Source: Haloarchaeobius sp. FL176
GTDB taxonomy: Archaea > Halobacteriota > Halobacteria > Halobacteriales > Natrialbaceae
Assembly (NCBI RefSeq): GCF_024609245.1
Contig: NZ_JANJYH010000002.1
Location: forward strand, 186,001-250,000
DNA length: 64,000 nt
Reading direction: 5' to 3'
Shown here: positions 52,980 through 62,046 of the stretch, one piece after another
Layout: every line of letters starts with the position of its first letter
How positions within the stretch are numbered: the stretch's first letter is position 1
The notes under the pieces: model-generated
Database searches by the model: none
Told to the model about the DNA's origin: nothing
The model's input: only the letters and a program-made list of their open reading frames with translations
Translations under genes and position numbers: made by a program

Positions 52980-55841
52980 TCAGGCCGCGCGTTCGCGAGC
53001 TGGCGCGTGGACCGGTGCCGTCGCCGGGGCGGACGCGTCGGCCGACAGCACCGCACTCGCGTCCACGCTGGACACCGGCGGCCCCGCGAGGACCTGCGTG
53101 CTGTTCTCCGTGGTCGAGACCACGCTCACGTCCACACCGACCAGATAGCTCATCTCGACGTCCTCCGAGCACCGGCCCACGTCGGCGAGGAACACCATGT
53201 TGTTCGCGTCGGTCTGGCTCTCGTTGTCCGTCGCCTCCACCACGACGATCGCCTGGTTGTCACAGGGGAGATCCGCGTACAGCTCGCCGGTCGGCGTCTC
53301 GCGGTAGTACTGCCCGTCGGGGGTGTCGAGCATCTCCTCGAGCGACTCCTGCCACGTGAGGCTGCTGTTGGCGAGTATCTGCGTGTTGTTGGCGTAGATG
53401 TGAACCTCCGTCTCCGAGTCGCTCAGCATCGTGCTCCCGGCGGCCGTACAGTACGTCTGCTGGTAGTCCGTCCCGCCGATGGTGACCGTGTCGCCGGTCG
53501 TCTCGTTCGCGATACACTCGCGGAACGTCGGCTCGAAGCTGGTCTCCTCGCCGTCCGCGAGCGAGAAGGCCTCGCTTTCGAAGGCGTCGAGCGTGACGCT
53601 GTCGGCGGTCAAGTTGTTCAGGTTCCGCCCGTCCCAGAGTGTGGCGGTGTCACCACCTCTCTCGGCGGTAAGCGTCGCCTGCGGGTGCAGCAGGTACCGC
53701 TGGTACGCCGTGTCGGTGTCGAGGTGTCGGTCCTCGAGGACCACCGTGTCGTTCACGTCGCCCGTGACGTTGGCCTGATAGGAGAACTCGACGGACCGAG
53801 ACACTGTCGTCGTGTACGTCGAGTTCGACGCGTTGCTGAACCGCTGGACCGTGAACTCCATCGAGACGGTCTCGTTCTCGTCGATCACGAGCGATTCGGT
53901 GCCGTTGACCCAGACCGGGTCTCCGACTGAGTGGTTCTCCGCTTCGGCCTCGGTGAGCGACCGCGTCGTCGAGAGGTTCACGTCGAACTCGCTGCTCTCG
54001 CTAACCGAGACCGTCTCGGTCGTCTCCTCGACGCCCACGAGGACCGTCTCGTTGTAGCTCTCGTTGTGGTGTACGGTCCGCGTGCTGACGTTCTCCGCGA
54101 TCTCCTCGAACGTCTCGCTGAGGTCGCCCGAGTCCGAGACCGGATAGTACTCGCCGTCGGTGGTCGCGTCGGCGGTCGCCTCGAGTATCATGTCGTCCGG
54201 GTTGCCGAAGCCGACGCTGTGCAGGGTCACGCCGCCCGGGACTTCCTGGGTGGCAGCTTCGTCGGGCCAGCGCACGTCGGCGTTCGTGTCGTCGTCGACG
54301 TTGTGCTGGCCGTCGGTCAGCAGCACGATGAACTGCTCGTTCGAGCTGTTACCCTCCGTCTGGAGGACGTCGCTCGCCTCTTCGATGGATTGGCTGATGG
54401 GCGTGTTGCCCTGGGCCTCGAGGCCGTCGATGGCGTCGTGTGCCCCTTCCTCGTCGGTGTTCAGCGGCTGGTGCTGGGTCACGTCCGCGGGGCCGTTCGC
54501 CTCGCAGACGTTCCGGTTCCGACCCTGGTGGAACTCATCATACCAGTACGAGCAGCCACTGGTCGAGGTGTAGCCCACGACGCTGTAGCGCGGCTCGGTG
54601 CTGTTCGTGGTGGTCTCGACGACCTCGACGAACTCGTGGGCCGCCTCCTGTGCGTTCTCCATCTTGGAGCCGTCGTCCATCGAACCGGACTCGTCCATCA
54701 CGAAGACGATCTCGAGCGTCTCGTTGGTGGGGACCTCCTCGGTCCAGTTGTTCCACCGCTGCTGCTGCTCGTAGACCGGTTGCTCGTGGGTGAGCTCGAC
54801 GGTCGACCCGTCGCCGAGCGTCACCGTGGAGTTGTTCCAGCCCACGATGGGGTCTCCGGGACTGTTCTGTTCGATCTCCTGGCTGGTCGCGTTCGCGTTG
54901 GCGGCGCCGAGCAGGGTGAGCGAGCTCTCGTAGGTGTTGCCCTCGCCCTTGTCGATGGCGAACGCGTCGTCGTCGCTGCTGCCGACGCCGGCAGCGGCCA
55001 GACCGAGCGTGCCTTCGGAGACTATCTCCCCGGTGCGGAGCCGGTCGTCGAAGTTGACGACGGTGTTGCGCCGGTTGTCGTACTCCGGCGGGAGCATCGA
55101 GCGTGGAATCTCGACTTCGACCGTCTCGGAACCGGCCCGACCGACATGGCTCGCGCCGAACTCGGCTTCGAGGTGCCGCTGCCAGGCCTCGTGGTACGTG
55201 CTGGTCACCGAGAGCGTGAGGTTCCGGAAGGCGTCGGGGTCCCCACAGGCACCGTCGAAGAGCTGGGACCGGACCGAGCTGGCCATCGCCGCGGAGCGCG
55301 AGCTGTTCTTCTCGACCTCGATGGTCGAGTCGTCGACGGTCCCAGAGAGATTTACGAGGCTCAGCTGGAGGGTCTGGTCCCGATACTGAACGCCCGGCTC
55401 GCTGAGCTGGGAGACACCGCCGTTCTCGTCGGCACGCCAGACCGCGCCGGACTCGTAGACCACGGTCGTGCCGCTCCGGTGGTGGTATTCGAGCGCCGTC
55501 AGTGGAACTGTCGCCGAGCAAGCGGTCGCGTCGTTCACGCTGACCCGTATCTCGCCGGTCCGGTTGATGATGGCGTCGTCGGGTGACATGCTACCAAGGT
55601 TCAACTGCCCTCCGGTGGTGCTCGAGTCGGCCATCGAGAGCGAGCCGAGCTTGCTGTCGACGTTCGACATGACGACCTCGGCCGACTCGACCTCGTTGTT
55701 GTCCTGGAGGGTCTCCGTCACGGCCGATCCGGAGACGAACAGGATCGCTGCCCCCGCGATGACGATGCCGAACAACAGCACCACTCCTGTAATTTCAGAT
55801 ACAGCTCGTGCCCGGGCCGTCGACGTCCCTTGACCCCTCAT
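52980..55841 (-). CDS. Pilin-like (DUF7289-type) surface protein with von Willebrand A domain
   Basis: The 953-residue protein starts with a class III (prepilin) signal: Arg12-Ala13-Val14-Ser15-Glu16, then a hydrophobic helix of about 22 residues; PibD should cut after Ala13. Residues about 40-350 form a pilin/DUF7289-like beta-rich region. A von Willebrand A domain follows at about 375-600 with a complete metal site: Asp383-x-Ser385-x-Ser387 in VMDESGSMDD, Thr480 in QGNTPISQS, Asp510 in LLTDGQHNV. The remaining 350 residues are beta-rich with many N-x-S/T glycosylation sites and no second membrane anchor. It could be an adhesive pilus tip or cell-surface adhesin. TTTAATA at 55878-55885 is a likely TATA box, 37 bases or more upstream, leaving a short leader with GAGGTC as possible Shine-Dalgarno. 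Confidence 0.82.
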   Translation of the reverse strand: MRGQGTSTARARAVSEITGVVLLFGIVIAGAAILFVSGSAVTETLQDNNEVESAEVVMSNVDSKLGSLSMADSSTTGGQLNLGSMSPDDAIINRTGEIRVSVNDATACSATVPLTALEYHHRSGTTVVYESGAVWRADENGGVSQLSEPGVQYRDQTLQLSLVNLSGTVDDSTIEVEKNSSRSAAMASSVRSQLFDGACGDPDAFRNLTLSVTSTYHEAWQRHLEAEFGASHVGRAGSETVEVEIPRSMLPPEYDNRRNTVVNFDDRLRTGEIVSEGTLGLAAAGVGSSDDDAFAIDKGEGNTYESSLTLLGAANANATSQEIEQNSPGDPIVGWNNSTVTLGDGSTVELTHEQPVYEQQQRWNNWTEEVPTNETLEIVFVMDESGSMDDGSKMENAQEAAHEFVEVVETTTNSTEPRYSVVGYTSTSGCSYWYDEFHQGRNRNVCEANGPADVTQHQPLNTDEEGAHDAIDGLEAQGNTPISQSIEEASDVLQTEGNSSNEQFIVLLTDGQHNVDDDTNADVRWPDEAATQEVPGGVTLHSVGFGNPDDMILEATADATTDGEYYPVSDSGDLSETFEEIAENVSTRTVHHNESYNETVLVGVEETTETVSVSESSEFDVNLSTTRSLTEAEAENHSVGDPVWVNGTESLVIDENETVSMEFTVQRFSNASNSTYTTTVSRSVEFSYQANVTGDVNDTVVLEDRHLDTDTAYQRYLLHPQATLTAERGGDTATLWDGRNLNNLTADSVTLDAFESEAFSLADGEETSFEPTFRECIANETTGDTVTIGGTDYQQTYCTAAGSTMLSDSETEVHIYANNTQILANSSLTWQESLEEMLDTPDGQYYRETPTGELYADLPCDNQAIVVVEATDNESQTDANNMVFLADVGRCSEDVEMSYLVGVDVSVVSTTENSTQVLAGPPVSSVDASAVLSADASAPATAPVHAPARERAA

Positions 55842-55981
55842 ATGTGACCTCGTTCCCAGATAGTACTCCCGAGGACATATTAAATCTATTGTCTAGGCTG
55901 TAAAAAATACAGTAGATGGTGAGAAACTAGCTCGTCAGCGGATCTAGTCTATTGCAGAGTTACCGCGAAAAATAGGGGGCG

Positions 55982-56500
55982 TTACTCGGGAGTGAACCGC
56001 TCGACTGCGTCGGTAAGCCGGTCGAGTGGGACACGGCTGAGTGCCGACACGAGCCGGTCCGCGTGCTCGTACGTTCGCTTGAGCTGGCGCACCCGTTCGA
56101 GGTCCCGCGCGGCACGCTCCCCATCCGCTCCTTCGAGGACGGCTTCTGCCTCGCCGAGTGCTTCGACCATCACGTTCACTTCTCGTGACACTTCTTGGGC
56201 CAGGAACTCACGGCTGACCCTCCAGAGGTCGCGCTCGGCCTCGAAGAACGCACGCTTCCCCTCACCGGGCATCGACAGCCGACGGACCAGGTGGAACCGC
56301 CGAAGGGTGCTCATCGCCGTACTGACCGTGGACTTCGCGTAGCCCGACTGTTCGGCCAGTTCGTCCAGCGACAGCGGCTCCTCCGCGAAGTAGAGGGTGC
56401 CGTACAGTCGTCCGTAGCTCTGCTTCAGTCCGTAGATGTCCGCCGACCGGGCCAGTGCGTCGATGACGCGCTCCCGGGCACGCTCCACGTCAGTCGTCAT
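55982..56500 (-). CDS. GbsR/MarR-family transcriptional regulator
   Basis: The 172-residue protein has a winged-helix domain at about residues 28-85 (GLKQSYGRLYGTLYFAEEPL, SLDELAEQSGYAKSTVSTAM as the recognition region, then LRRFHLVRRLSMPGEGKR as the wing) and a helical C-terminal dimerisation part. The overall form is that of GbsR-type regulators, which in bacteria control osmolyte uptake and in haloarchaea often lie beside transporter genes. It is divergent from an ABC exporter operon, sharing the TATA box at 56525-56530, and most likely controls both directions. Confidence 0.85.
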   Translation of the reverse strand: MTTDVERARERVIDALARSADIYGLKQSYGRLYGTLYFAEEPLSLDELAEQSGYAKSTVSTAMSTLRRFHLVRRLSMPGEGKRAFFEAERDLWRVSREFLAQEVSREVNVMVEALGEAEAVLEGADGERAARDLERVRQLKRTYEHADRLVSALSRVPLDRLTDAVERFTPE

Positions 56501-56524
56501 GCCAGACCGTTGGGAGGCACAATC

Positions 56525-56530
56525 TATAAA
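56525..56530. promoter_or_regulatory. Bidirectional TATA box between regulator and ABC operon
   Basis: TATAAA (TTTATA on the other strand) is 26 bases before the ABC ATG (56556) and 25 bases before the regulator ATG (56500). One TBP site could serve both leaderless transcripts. Confidence 0.55.
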
Positions 56531-56544
56531 TCACTTGATTCAGA

Positions 56545-56566
56545 ATATTCGGTATATGCCGAATAT
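56545..56566. promoter_or_regulatory. Inverted-repeat operator overlapping the ABC operon start
   Basis: ATATTCGG-TATATG-CCGAATAT is a perfect 8-bp inverted repeat with a 6-base centre containing the ATG at 56556. It covers the expected transcription start of the leaderless ABC mRNA. The divergent GbsR/MarR protein is the obvious candidate to bind it; binding would block initiation. The protein-site match is inferred from position. Confidence 0.55.
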
Positions 56567-57272
56567 GCTCGGACAGCGGGCATCCGACCCCTCGATCCGG
56601 CCCGACGACCTAGCGGGGGATGTCCTCCTCCGGGGTGACGGTCTCGAGAAGACCTACGGCTCTTCCCTGCCGTTCACGCGCTCGGTCGAGGTGCTGACCG
56701 GCGCCAGCCTCGAACTCCGCCGCGGCGAGATCGTCGGCATCGTCGGCGAGAACGGCAGCGGGAAGTCGACCCTGCTGAAGCTCCTCGTCGGCGCGCTCGA
56801 CCCCGACGCGGGCGAGATAACCCGCGGTGGAAGCATCGGCTGGTGTCCACAGGAGACGCTGTTGTACGACCGGCTGACCGTTCGCGAGACGTTCGAGCTG
56901 TTCGGCGAGGCGTACGGGATGGACGCGGGCGCGGTCGCCGAGGCCCGGGACGAGCTGGCCGAGCGTCTGGACTTCGAGCGCTTCCTGGACTACCGCGTCG
57001 ACCACCTCTCCGGCGGCAACCGCCAGAAGGTGAATCTTGGCGTCTCCCTGCTGCACGACCCGGACGTGCTGCTGCTCGACGAGCCCTACACCGGCTTCGA
57101 CTGGGACACCTACCAGACGTTCTGGTCGCTGACCGAGGAGCTGACCGCCGACGGGACGAGCATCGGCATCATCTCCCACCTCGTCAACGAACACGAGCGA
57201 TTCGACCGGCTGTACGAGCTACGCGACGGGAAACTCGAACTGGCGCCCCGCGACGGAGGCGAGACGGCGTGA
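56556..57272 (+). CDS. ABC transporter ATP-binding protein
   Basis: The 238-residue ATPase has Walker A GENGSGKST (64-72), the Q-loop Gln99, the signature LSGGN (151-155), Walker B VLLLDEP (171-177) and the H-loop His208 (IISHLV). It belongs to the two-gene exporter type, such as drug or lipid export, rather than an importer. Start codons at 56556 and 56565 are both possible; TATAAA favours 56556. It overlaps the first permease gene by four bases (GTGA). Confidence 0.9.
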   Translation: MPNMLGQRASDPSIRPDDLAGDVLLRGDGLEKTYGSSLPFTRSVEVLTGASLELRRGEIVGIVGENGSGKSTLLKLLVGALDPDAGEITRGGSIGWCPQETLLYDRLTVRETFELFGEAYGMDAGAVAEARDELAERLDFERFLDYRVDHLSGGNRQKVNLGVSLLHDPDVLLLDEPYTGFDWDTYQTFWSLTEELTADGTSIGIISHLVNEHERFDRLYELRDGKLELAPRDGGETA

Positions 57273-58003
57273 CGGCGACTGCGAGCCGGCTCCGAACGGC
57301 TGTCCTCGCGAGCACTCGGGCGTTCGCTCGCGACCCGTTCCACCTCACCATCCTCCTCGTGCTCCCCCCGGCGGTCGTCGTCGGCTACGGGGAAGCGATG
57401 GCCGCATTCCCGCAGCTCCCGGGGCTCTCCGCGCCGCCGCGTGCGCTCGGTCGCATCAGCGGCGCGACGTTCGCCGCCGCGTTCCTCGCCGGCCTCGTCG
57501 GCCTCTTTCAGGTCATCAGTGCCAGTCGGGCCGACGCGCGCCTCGGCCTCGCCGGCTTCCCCCGGACCCACCTGCTCGCGGGGCGGTTCGTCACGGTGAC
57601 GCTCGTCGCCCTCGTCGGGGCGAGCGTCTCGCTGGCGTCGGTCTGGTACGACACCGTGCCCGAACGTCCGGCTCTCGCACTCGCCGCACTCGCACTCGCG
57701 GGGCTGACTTACGGCGCGCTGGGTGTCCTCGTCGGTGCCCTGCTCCCCCGCGAGCTGGAGGGGTCGCTCGTGCTCGTGTTCGTCGCCGACATCGACGCCG
57801 CCATGGCGACCGGCATCGTCGGCGAGCTCGACGGTATCGCGTGGGTGTTCCCGCTCTCGCACGTGCACGCGCTCGTCGAGACGGCGGTGCTTGGCGGCGA
57901 CCTTGCGGTCGGTGACGTGGTCGGCGCGGTCGGCTACGCACTCGCACTCACTGCCGCTGCGACGCTCGCCTACGCCCGCCTGACGCGAGGTGCTGCCGCG
58001 TGA
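57269..58003 (+). CDS. ABC transporter permease (first)
   Basis: The 244-residue integral protein has six hydrophobic helices (about 25-43, 68-90, 108-125, 135-160, 170-190, 215-235) and hydrophilic ends. It starts with GTG 57269, overlapping the ATPase stop, and its own TGA overlaps the GTG of the second permease. It resembles ABC-2-type export permeases. The transported substrate is not known. Confidence 0.82.
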   Translation: MTATASRLRTAVLASTRAFARDPFHLTILLVLPPAVVVGYGEAMAAFPQLPGLSAPPRALGRISGATFAAAFLAGLVGLFQVISASRADARLGLAGFPRTHLLAGRFVTVTLVALVGASVSLASVWYDTVPERPALALAALALAGLTYGALGVLVGALLPRELEGSLVLVFVADIDAAMATGIVGELDGIAWVFPLSHVHALVETAVLGGDLAVGDVVGAVGYALALTAAATLAYARLTRGAAA

Positions 58004-58734
58004 GCCGCACCGCCACCGCGCTCCGGCTGGGCCTTCGCGAGTACGCTCGGACGCCCGTCCTGCTGGCCCTGTTCGCGTTCCTCCCGGTGTACTTCGTCGC
58101 CGTGTTCGCCAGCGTCGCCCCCTCGACACTCGTCCCGGTCCACCTGCCCGGAGGTGGCACTGTGACCCGCGCTACCGCCGACGCCGTCGTCGTGCTCGTC
58201 GCCCCCATCGTGACCGCACTCGTTGTCGGCATCACCGGGCTGTTCGTCCTGCGGGCGACCGCCGACGCCGACTCCCGGCTCGTCATCGCCGGCTACGACG
58301 TGCGCTCGGTCGTCCTCGCCCGCTTCGGCGTGCTCGCCGTGGTCGCCCTCGTCGAGACCGTCGTCACCGTGGCGGTCGCACTGGCGTTCGTCTCCCCGGA
58401 CCACCTCGGCGGTTTCGCCCTCGGCATCCTGCTCGCCGGCGCGACCTACGGCGCAGTCGGTGTCGCCGTCGGCGTCGTCCTCGACAGGCTCTCGGGCGTG
58501 TACGTCATGCTGTTCGGGCCGACGCTCGACGTGTTCCTCTTCCAGAACCCGATGACTGGGTCGACCAGCGACGTCGCCGCCCTGCTTCCCGGGCACTACG
58601 CGAGCGAGCTCGTCGTCGCCGGGGCGTTCGCGGGGGACCTCCCTGTCGAGAGCCTCGGCTGGGGACTGGTGTACCTGCTCGGGGTCGGTGTCGTGGCAGG
58701 CTGGGCGTTCGTCAGAAGTGCGAGACCCGCGTAG
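58000..58734 (+). CDS. ABC transporter permease (second)
   Basis: The 244-residue protein starts at GTG 58000, overlapping the first permease stop. It has six hydrophobic helices, including LLALFAFLPVYFVAVFASVAP at the start, VLVAPIVTALVVGITGLFVL and a final YLLGVGVVAGWAFV. The TGQ-like loop DVFLFQNPMTGSTSDVAALLPGHYASELV before the last helix resembles ABC-2 permeases that export drugs, lipids or peptides. Equal length to the first permease suggests a heterodimer. It converges with mptA after two bases. Confidence 0.82.
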   Translation: MSRTATALRLGLREYARTPVLLALFAFLPVYFVAVFASVAPSTLVPVHLPGGGTVTRATADAVVVLVAPIVTALVVGITGLFVLRATADADSRLVIAGYDVRSVVLARFGVLAVVALVETVVTVAVALAFVSPDHLGGFALGILLAGATYGAVGVAVGVVLDRLSGVYVMLFGPTLDVFLFQNPMTGSTSDVAALLPGHYASELVVAGAFAGDLPVESLGWGLVYLLGVGVVAGWAFVRSARPA

Positions 58735-58736
58735 CT

Positions 58737-59669
58737 TCAGCGCGTGCCGTCCACTTCGTCGCGCAGCGTCGCCATGTCGACGATTCGCTCGGCGTGGGCG
58801 TTGTGCTGGTGGATGGACTCGTCGTTCGACTGCTTCATCGTCACGACGGCGTCGTCGGGCAGGTCACGGAACTCCGTCACCACGTCTTCGGCCATCGAGC
58901 GCACGCAGTCCTCGACGAACTTCGCGTTGGCGTGGGAGTGGTACGTCATGTGGTCCTCGTCGGGGCGCTTCGCGAGGTTGTAGATGCGGGCGGACATGGA
59001 GTCGCGGGCGACGTCGACGAGGTTCATCAGGTCGACCTCGGGAGCGTCCTCGCTCTCGACGGTCAGCGTGGCGTGGCCGCGCTGGGAGTGGCCCGGCTGG
59101 GGCACCTCGTCGAGGAACGCCTCGGCGGTGTCGTCGTCGACGCCGAGGTCGTCGAGCACGCGCCGGGCGCGGGCCGCGGACATCCCCTGCGAGCAGGGAC
59201 AGACCGTCATTCCGACGACGCGGGCGCCGATCTCCTCGCGGGTGCCTTCCTCGGTCGCGGTCGCGGAGGCGATGACGTCGATTGTCGACTGGGTCTCCCT
59301 GTCCGACTCCGGGGTCTTCTCCCGGGTCATCAGCTCGGCCTCCATCCGGACCTCGGCCTTTGTCGTGTAGTCGTGCTTGGCGAGCAGGCGCTCGGCGGCG
59401 TCGCCACAGACGTCCTCGACGCGGTAGGCCTCCTCGCGCGTCGCGGCCTCCAGCGTCTCGTCGATGACCTCCATGTTCCGGGACATGTCCGCGCCCTTGC
59501 GCCACGACGGCAGGTCGACGAACACCTCGAACTCCGCCGTCAGCACGATAGGTCGCTTGTCCGGGCGGGCCAGCTTGACGAGCTTCTCGACGCCCGTCAC
59601 GCCGACCTGGCTCAGCCCGACGGTCACGTCGGGGCTCGACGCCTGCACGTCGGGGAGTTGTTCACTCAT
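58737..59669 (-). CDS. mptA: GTP cyclohydrolase MptA (type IB)
   Basis: The 310-residue enzyme opens GTP to a dihydroneopterin form, the first step toward tetrahydrofolate and the archaeosine base preQ0 in haloarchaea. The family motif [18 protein letters not shown] holds the catalytic/zinc cysteines (Cys157, Cys159). Other features are [24 protein letters not shown] near the N-terminus, [12 protein letters not shown] and [21 protein letters not shown] near the end. ATG 59669 is used because the family starts MSEQLPDVQ-like; a longer frame to 59975 is not conserved-looking. Confidence 0.92.
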   Translation of the reverse strand: MSEQLPDVQASSPDVTVGLSQVGVTGVEKLVKLARPDKRPIVLTAEFEVFVDLPSWRKGADMSRNMEVIDETLEAATREEAYRVEDVCGDAAERLLAKHDYTTKAEVRMEAELMTREKTPESDRETQSTIDVIASATATEEGTREEIGARVVGMTVCPCSQGMSAARARRVLDDLGVDDDTAEAFLDEVPQPGHSQRGHATLTVESEDAPEVDLMNLVDVARDSMSARIYNLAKRPDEDHMTYHSHANAKFVEDCVRSMAEDVVTEFRDLPDDAVVTMKQSNDESIHQHNAHAERIVDMATLRDEVDGTR

Positions 59670-59736
59670 TACCCCCGGGTAGGGTCGTGAATTGATTAGT
59701 GCTTTCGAAAGTCGGGGGGTTTGCCCGTACTCCGGC

Positions 59737-60561
59737 TCAGTCGAGCTTGTTGAGCGCCTTGAAGAACTCGCTGTGCGGCCCGGCCAGCCGGACCGGTTCT
59801 CGCGCGCGTTCGACCGTGATCGTCGTCGGTGGCTCCAGCTCTTGCTGGGCGCGACCGTCGCTGATGACGTAGCCCATCTCGGCGTCGCCGATACGCACGG
59901 TGACGGTGCTGTCGGCGGCGGAGACGAGCGACGGCATCGGCTCGCCCGCACACATCTCGGTGACGACGACGGCATCGACCTCCGGGCGGACGAGCGGGCC
60001 CCCCTCGCTCATGTTGTAGGCGGTACTACCGGCTGGTGTGGCGACGAGCACACCGTCGGCCGCGGAGCCGCTGTACAGCTCGCCGTCGACGCGGACCTCG
60101 AACTCGCCACCGTTGCCGTGGCCGCGCTGTGGGCCATGCACGACGATCTCGTTGACTGCCGGGTCGAGGTCCCAGCCATCCCCGCGGGCTCGCAGCCGGC
60201 TCATCTCGCGGGTGCGGACCGCGCCTGTCGACTCGAAGCGGTCGACCTCCTCGCGAACGACGTCGACGGCGTCCTCGGGCGAGACGGCGTTCAGGAACCC
60301 GACTTCGCCGAGGTTGACACCGACGATGGGGACGGTACCGACGCCGCGAGCGGTGAAGAGGAACGTCCCGTCGCCGCCGATGCTCACCGCCAGGTCGGCG
60401 TCGTCCATCGCCGACGGCTCGACGCCGGGTACCTCCAGCGCCGTCGCGGTGGCCGTGTCGACGACGACCGTCACGTCCTGCTCGCGGAGCATCTCGCGGA
60501 GACGCGCCGCGAGGCTGGCAGCGCGAGCGTTCTCCTTCTGTGCGACCAGGCCGACCTTCAT
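59737..60561 (-). CDS. nadK: NAD kinase
   Basis: The 274-residue enzyme phosphorylates NAD to NADP. The diagnostic GGDGT is at residues 62-66, [15 protein letters not shown] follows, then AVNEIVVHG and the Gly-rich [22 protein letters not shown] nucleotide loop. The C-terminus [12 protein letters not shown] is family-like. TTTTATCCC on the minus strand (about 60584-60592) is 24-31 bases before ATG 60561, a strong leaderless promoter. It is located downstream of the KaiC-like gene's promoter region on the opposite strand. Confidence 0.93.
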   Translation of the reverse strand: MKVGLVAQKENARAASLAARLREMLREQDVTVVVDTATATALEVPGVEPSAMDDADLAVSIGGDGTFLFTARGVGTVPIVGVNLGEVGFLNAVSPEDAVDVVREEVDRFESTGAVRTREMSRLRARGDGWDLDPAVNEIVVHGPQRGHGNGGEFEVRVDGELYSGSAADGVLVATPAGSTAYNMSEGGPLVRPEVDAVVVTEMCAGEPMPSLVSAADSTVTVRIGDAEMGYVISDGRAQQELEPPTTITVERAREPVRLAGPHSEFFKALNKLD

Positions 60562-60779
60562 ACCCGACGGTAGCGCGGTCGAGGGATAAAACCCTCCGGA
60601 TGGCAACAAGGTTAATTTATACGTAGGGCCTTGCATCGGCTGTACCAACCGTCCGGCGGCAGCGTGCCGACCGGCCGGACTCACACCCAGATGTTCCCCC
60701 TCGACGACCAGGTCGACGGCACTGCACCGCACCCCACGACTGCGTGTCGGACCGACTGTCCGAACGGAGCTGGCGTGTC

Positions 60780-62045
60780 ATGAGTGACGACGACGAGCTG
60801 GACTGGTTCGAGCGGGCCGTCCGCGAGCGCCACGGACGACAGCCCAGCGACGACACCGACGACGCTGACAGCGACGGCGGGGACACCGACGGCACCGACA
60901 GCGCTGACGCCGACGGCACCGACAACGCTGACACCGACGACACTGACAAGCAGGGGGCAACGACGGCTGGTGACGGTGCGACCGCGGCGGATACGCCCGA
61001 CGATCCGACGGCGACCGACGCCTGGGAGGCTCTGGACACCGCCGAGGTCGCCGACGGCGACGGTGCCGACCCCGAACTGGACGACGCAACCGGCAGCGAC
61101 GGGGACGACGGCGGCGGGGGGTTGTTCGACGACGACTTCGGCGCGGCGATGGGCGACATCCAGCTTCCCGACAGCGCGGGCGGCTCCGGCGGTGGCGGGA
61201 TGGACGCCGACATCGGCGAGATGGACGGCAACGTCGGCGACTTCGACCCCGGCGAGTTCGACATGGGCGACGGCGGCGATCAGTTCGGTATGGGCGGCGG
61301 GGCCAGCCTGGGCGGCACCAGCTTCGACGACGACGAGTTCGACTCGGACCTGCCGCGCATCGACCTCGGCATCAAGGGCCTCGACGAGATGGTCCAGGGT
61401 GGCGTCCCCGAGCGCTCGCTGATGGTCACCATCGGCTCGGCCGGGACCGGGAAGACGACCTTCGGGCTGCAGTTCCTGAACGAGGCCCTGGAGAACGGCG
61501 AGCGGGCCATCTTCATCACGCTCGAGGAAAGCAGCGAGCGCGTCGTCAACTCCGCCGTCGAGAAGGGGATGCCGTTCGACGAGTACGTCGACGAGAACCG
61601 GCTCGCCGTCGTCGACATCGACCCTATCGAGATGGCGAACAGCCTCGCCTCCATCCGGTCGGACCTGCCACGGCTCATCGAGCAGTTCGGGGCGACCCGA
61701 CTCGTGCTGGACTCCGTCTCGCTGCTGGAGATGATGTACGACTCCCGGGCCAAGCGCCGGACTGAGGTGTACGACTTCACGCAGAGCCTGAAGAACTCGG
61801 GCATCACGACGATGCTGACGAGCGAGGCCAGCGAGGACTCGCCGTTCGTCTCCCGCCACGGCATCGTCGAGTACCTCACCGACGCCGTGTTCATCCTCCA
61901 GTACGTCCGTCCGTCCGATTTCAGGGAGACGCGCCTCGCCGTGGAGATCCAGAAGATCCGCGACGCGAACCACTCCCGCGAGACGAAGCCCTACGAGATA
62001 ACGGACAAGGGCATCTCGGTCCACCGGCAGGCGAACATCTTCTGA
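60780..62045 (+). CDS. KaiC-like RecA-superfamily ATPase with long acidic N-terminal extension
   Basis: The 421-residue protein ends in one KaiC/RAD55-type domain (about residues 188-421) with Walker A GSAGTGKTT (219-227), a KaiC-type EESSERVV segment and Walker B LVLDSVSLLEM. The first 185 residues are low complexity: Asp/Thr/Gly/Ala repeats followed by Gly/Asp stretches, with no fold. Single-domain haloarchaeal KaiC homologues act as regulators and signal-transduction ATPases, not circadian clocks. The extension may be a flexible tether or interaction arm. A GTG at 60744 is an alternative start. AATTTATAC at 60613-60621 is far upstream and could give a leader of 100 or more bases. Confidence 0.83.
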   Translation: MSDDDELDWFERAVRERHGRQPSDDTDDADSDGGDTDGTDSADADGTDNADTDDTDKQGATTAGDGATAADTPDDPTATDAWEALDTAEVADGDGADPELDDATGSDGDDGGGGLFDDDFGAAMGDIQLPDSAGGSGGGGMDADIGEMDGNVGDFDPGEFDMGDGGDQFGMGGGASLGGTSFDDDEFDSDLPRIDLGIKGLDEMVQGGVPERSLMVTIGSAGTGKTTFGLQFLNEALENGERAIFITLEESSERVVNSAVEKGMPFDEYVDENRLAVVDIDPIEMANSLASIRSDLPRLIEQFGATRLVLDSVSLLEMMYDSRAKRRTEVYDFTQSLKNSGITTMLTSEASEDSPFVSRHGIVEYLTDAVFILQYVRPSDFRETRLAVEIQKIRDANHSRETKPYEITDKGISVHRQANIF

Positions 62046-62046
62046 G

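Noticed and set aside
60840-61330. CRISPR-like or tandem repeat array in the KaiC-like gene
   Set aside because: The repetition is codon-level Asp/Gly/Thr low complexity inside an open reading frame, without regular spacers.
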